A DNA stretch of 7,505 nucleotides. Origin: an uncultured Burkholderiales bacterium (GTDB taxonomy: Bacteria; Pseudomonadota; Gammaproteobacteria; Burkholderiales; Burkholderiaceae_E). The translations under genes and the position numbers were made by a program. Location: positions 1-7,505 of the forward strand of contig CAIXXI010000390.1 in NCBI GenBank assembly GCA_903923345.1, given 5' to 3'. The notes beneath the pieces were generated by a model that saw only the letters and a program-made list of their open reading frames with translations, ran no database searches and was not told the DNA's origin. This document shows, piece after piece, positions 6,601 through 7,505 of the stretch (position 1 is the first letter of the stretch; every line of letters begins with the position of its first letter).

Positions 6601-7505
6601 ATCGGCACCCGCGACCAGCTTGAATGACCAGGTGTCCTTGGCCTGCGTGTCGAAGGAAGCGCCCAGTGCGGTTGAGGTGGCCGCGGCGCCATTGAATGCG
6701 GTTCCGGCAACAAAGCCGTCGGTGAGCACCGCTGTGACCGCGGTGCCCGGCGCGGTGGATGCGCCATTGAGGACGAGGTCACCAGCCGCCCGAAGCGTGA
6801 GTACGCCGGCCGTGTCGTTCGGCGTGACGGTGGTGTAGCGGCGGGTCGAGAAATCCAGCGCGTTGTTGACCGTCAGGCTGGCGGAATTGGTCGCACCGGT
6901 TGCGGTGAGCTCGATCTCCGGTCGAACGCGTGCTGCGGCCTGGCCGGTCAATCCGGTCAGTGACAGCACTTGCGCTGCATTGTTGGCATAGGCCTGAGCT
7001 TCGCTGAGGGGCGTCGTCAAAGTCGCCGTGGTGACGTTGGCATTGTTGGCAGTCAAGGTCTGGGCATAGGACTTGACGCCGGTCAGGTAGATGGCTTTCG
7101 CGCCAGTGAGGCCGCCCGGATCAGCCTGCAGGGTGGCTGCGCCGACCGCCGTGCGATCAAAGCGCAACTCGATCTCGCCGTCCTGGGTCACGCCGTCGAC
7201 ATCGATCCGGGCACCTCGGGCCAGGACTCCGCTGCGACCACTGAGAAGCACTCGACCGCCCTCTTGAGAGCTGCCCCGTGCATTGATCGATGTGCCCGCT
7301 GCGAGCACAACTCGAGCGCCCGCGTTGAGTTCGACTTCGCCTCCCGATGGTCCGCTCGCATCCAGTCGGCCGCCTTCGAGTCGAACCGATCCTGAATCGG
7401 CGGTGAGCTTGATTTCCCTGGCTGCAATCACCGGAGTGCTGGCTGCGGCATCGGCGCCGATTTGAAGATCACCGGTTCGTTGGCGCAGGTTCACCGCGGC
7501 GTCGA
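3634..7505 (-). CDS. Filamentous-haemagglutinin-like beta-helical exoprotein, DUF3739-like, N-terminus outside window
   Basis: The frame is open to the window edge; residues here are numbered from the GTG codon at 7494, which is probably internal. It ends at TAA 3634-3636. Seen: about 1290 residues rich in Gly, Ala, Ser and Thr, with alternating beta-strand/turn patterns such as GGGSITLTAGGSI, GGGDLTVRAEGSI and AGRDI, typical of FHA right-handed beta-helices. An apparently helical stretch (about residues 906-1007) interrupts the helix. Residues 1040-1047 read CRGDWTVC, holding the only two cysteines visible. Later segments (SRVLTAGGGGITMFSAQGD, then DIDAGRGSRTATSAPPP) and the end (LLVLEFLGFAEDGEE plus a basic tail) recall the family annotated as filamentous haemagglutinin outer-membrane protein/DUF3739, linked to VreARI signalling; this is family recall, not a search. 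The N-terminal signal peptide and TPS secretion domain expected for the family would lie upstream. Likely exported to the cell surface as an adhesin or other large exoprotein. First gene seen of the operon; 42 bases separate it from the ExbB gene. The exact function is unknown. Confidence 0.88.
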   Translation of the reverse strand, partial: DAAVNLRQRTGDLQIGADAAASTPVIAAREIKLTADSGSVRLEGGRLDASGPSGGEVELNAGARVVLAAGTSINARGSSQEGGRVLLSGRSGVLARGARIDVDGVTQDGEIELRFDRTAVGAATLQADPGGLTGAKAIYLTGVKSYAQTLTANNANVTTATLTTPLSEAQAYANNAAQVLSLTGLTGQAAARVRPEIELTATGATNSASLTVNNALDFSTRRYTTVTPNDTAGVLTLRAAGDLVLNGASTAPGTAVTAVLTDGFVAGTAFNGAAATSTALGASFDTQAKDTWSFKLVAGADLTAADPLAVRATTDPLLGAALGNLRLLNNRIIRTGTGSIDLAAARDIRLGTSSATTTALVTGTTGGRASIMTAGRRAADVPNFVDPQSLYDPDDSPADPRVNFTEGGGSITLTAGGSIASTIQDPLVSSWLFRQGRADANGLALDSRSPAWWPRFDFFRQSVGALGGGDIVIRANGSIDNVSASIGTSGRLVLTGNPLLDQAVINGGGDLTVRAEGSIRSGSFAVMQGSARLVAGETLERAATAPYATIAGLGDAELQVEARRNLQFDQVYNPTLSEQRATNAKVLFAENRSYFSTYTDRSAVALTSIGGKATLQESGVVLRAATVTGETAASIDVNDLGRITSLRPATLAVTSLAGDVEIIGKPGTLATDLPASANVILAPAARGGITLGAAGSITGVGSLVSLDTDPLTSFSLSRPGTMAGTSIVTHAGVSIDSEVSAGRLNPTSTARPLAHADRLVRVNDNDPSRVYAAQDITTLPTSLESESAAAAASRLRFVFAEPAQVRAGRDITDVSLTVQNLRDGDVSVVSAGRDVNNRTQLAINEALALSNSGVVLNGPGRLEVLAGRDISMGTSVGIVSRGNLDNAALPDVGGSVTLVAGLPEGPAYGAFLGRYVDPSNAAERPRNYTDLLVAFVNARSPTPSQSQLSAEAAWQAFSALPETERNAFARAVFFTELRSASRAASTPQIDGKANPGYGNFQAAYDAMSTLFPKNGAGNIDLVFSQVKTERGGKLEFLVPGVVCRGDWTVCQSTDASAAVGNLRVGLANPPDNLSTLKKASQLGIFTLGEGSIDIALGSNAAVNRSRVLTAGGGGITMFSAQGDIDAGRGSRTATSAPPPLVRVDKDGNVVVELPGVVEGSGIGVLVTKSGTAPGDVDLFAPKGFIDAGEAGIRSAGNLTLFATEVRNSANISFSGSATGVPTTTAAPNLSLATASNTTAAATASEAQSATDRDGRGEPRTQNRSRLLVLEFLGFAEDGEESYRKRRSSK
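4894..5085 (-). repeat. AGRD(I/V) beta-helix repeat motifs in the exoprotein
   Basis: Three copies of the pentapeptide AGRDI/AGRDV occur at 5071-5085, 4999-5013 and 4894-4908 (residues about 804, 828 and 863), 24 and 35 residues apart. Each is preceded by a hydrophobic strand. A related ARDI lies further upstream in the protein. This is the degenerate protein-level repeat typical of haemagglutinin beta-helices. It is not a DNA-level tandem repeat, because the codons differ between copies. Confidence 0.6.

Overview
The window is a G+C-rich stretch of a Gram-negative bacterial genome, most likely proteobacterial and possibly Burkholderiales or a related group. That placement rests on base composition by eye and on protein flavour; no marker gene fixes it. 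All five genes I can support lie on the minus strand, so the operon reads from position 7505 down to position 1. Both edge genes are cut by the window. No RNA gene, CRISPR array, insertion sequence or convincing terminator was seen.

Layout in transcription order: (1) 7505-3634, the C-terminal ~1290 residues of a filamentous-haemagglutinin-like beta-helical surface/exoprotein (N-terminus outside the window); (2) 3591-1813, a 592-residue MotA/TolQ/ExbB proton-channel protein with a signal peptide and a periplasmic DUF2341 plus LamG-like region fused ahead of the channel domain; (3) 1783-1379, ExbD; (4) 1351-635, a TonB-like energy transducer with one N-terminal membrane anchor, a proline-rich periplasmic arm, a glycine run and a short TonB-C-like end; (5) 591-1, the first 197 residues of a putative outer-membrane porin. 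The intergenic gaps are only 42, 29, 27 and 43 bases, so the five genes are very probably one transcript. The promoter would be upstream of 7505, out of view.

Read together, this is a complete inner-membrane proton-motive-force motor (ExbB, ExbD, TonB) encoded between a giant beta-helical exoprotein and an outer-membrane beta-barrel protein. No TonB-dependent plug-barrel receptor is seen in the window. The inference is that the motor is dedicated to the exoprotein and/or the porin: energised export, surface anchoring, or opening of the barrel. A partial precedent from memory is the Pseudomonas aeruginosa pdtA/Vre region, where an FHA-like protein lies close to exbB2, exbD2 and a tonB paralogue. 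The distinctive features here are the DUF2341-LamG-ExbB fusion, the porin in place of a receptor, and a cysteine-bracketed RGD motif in the exoprotein.
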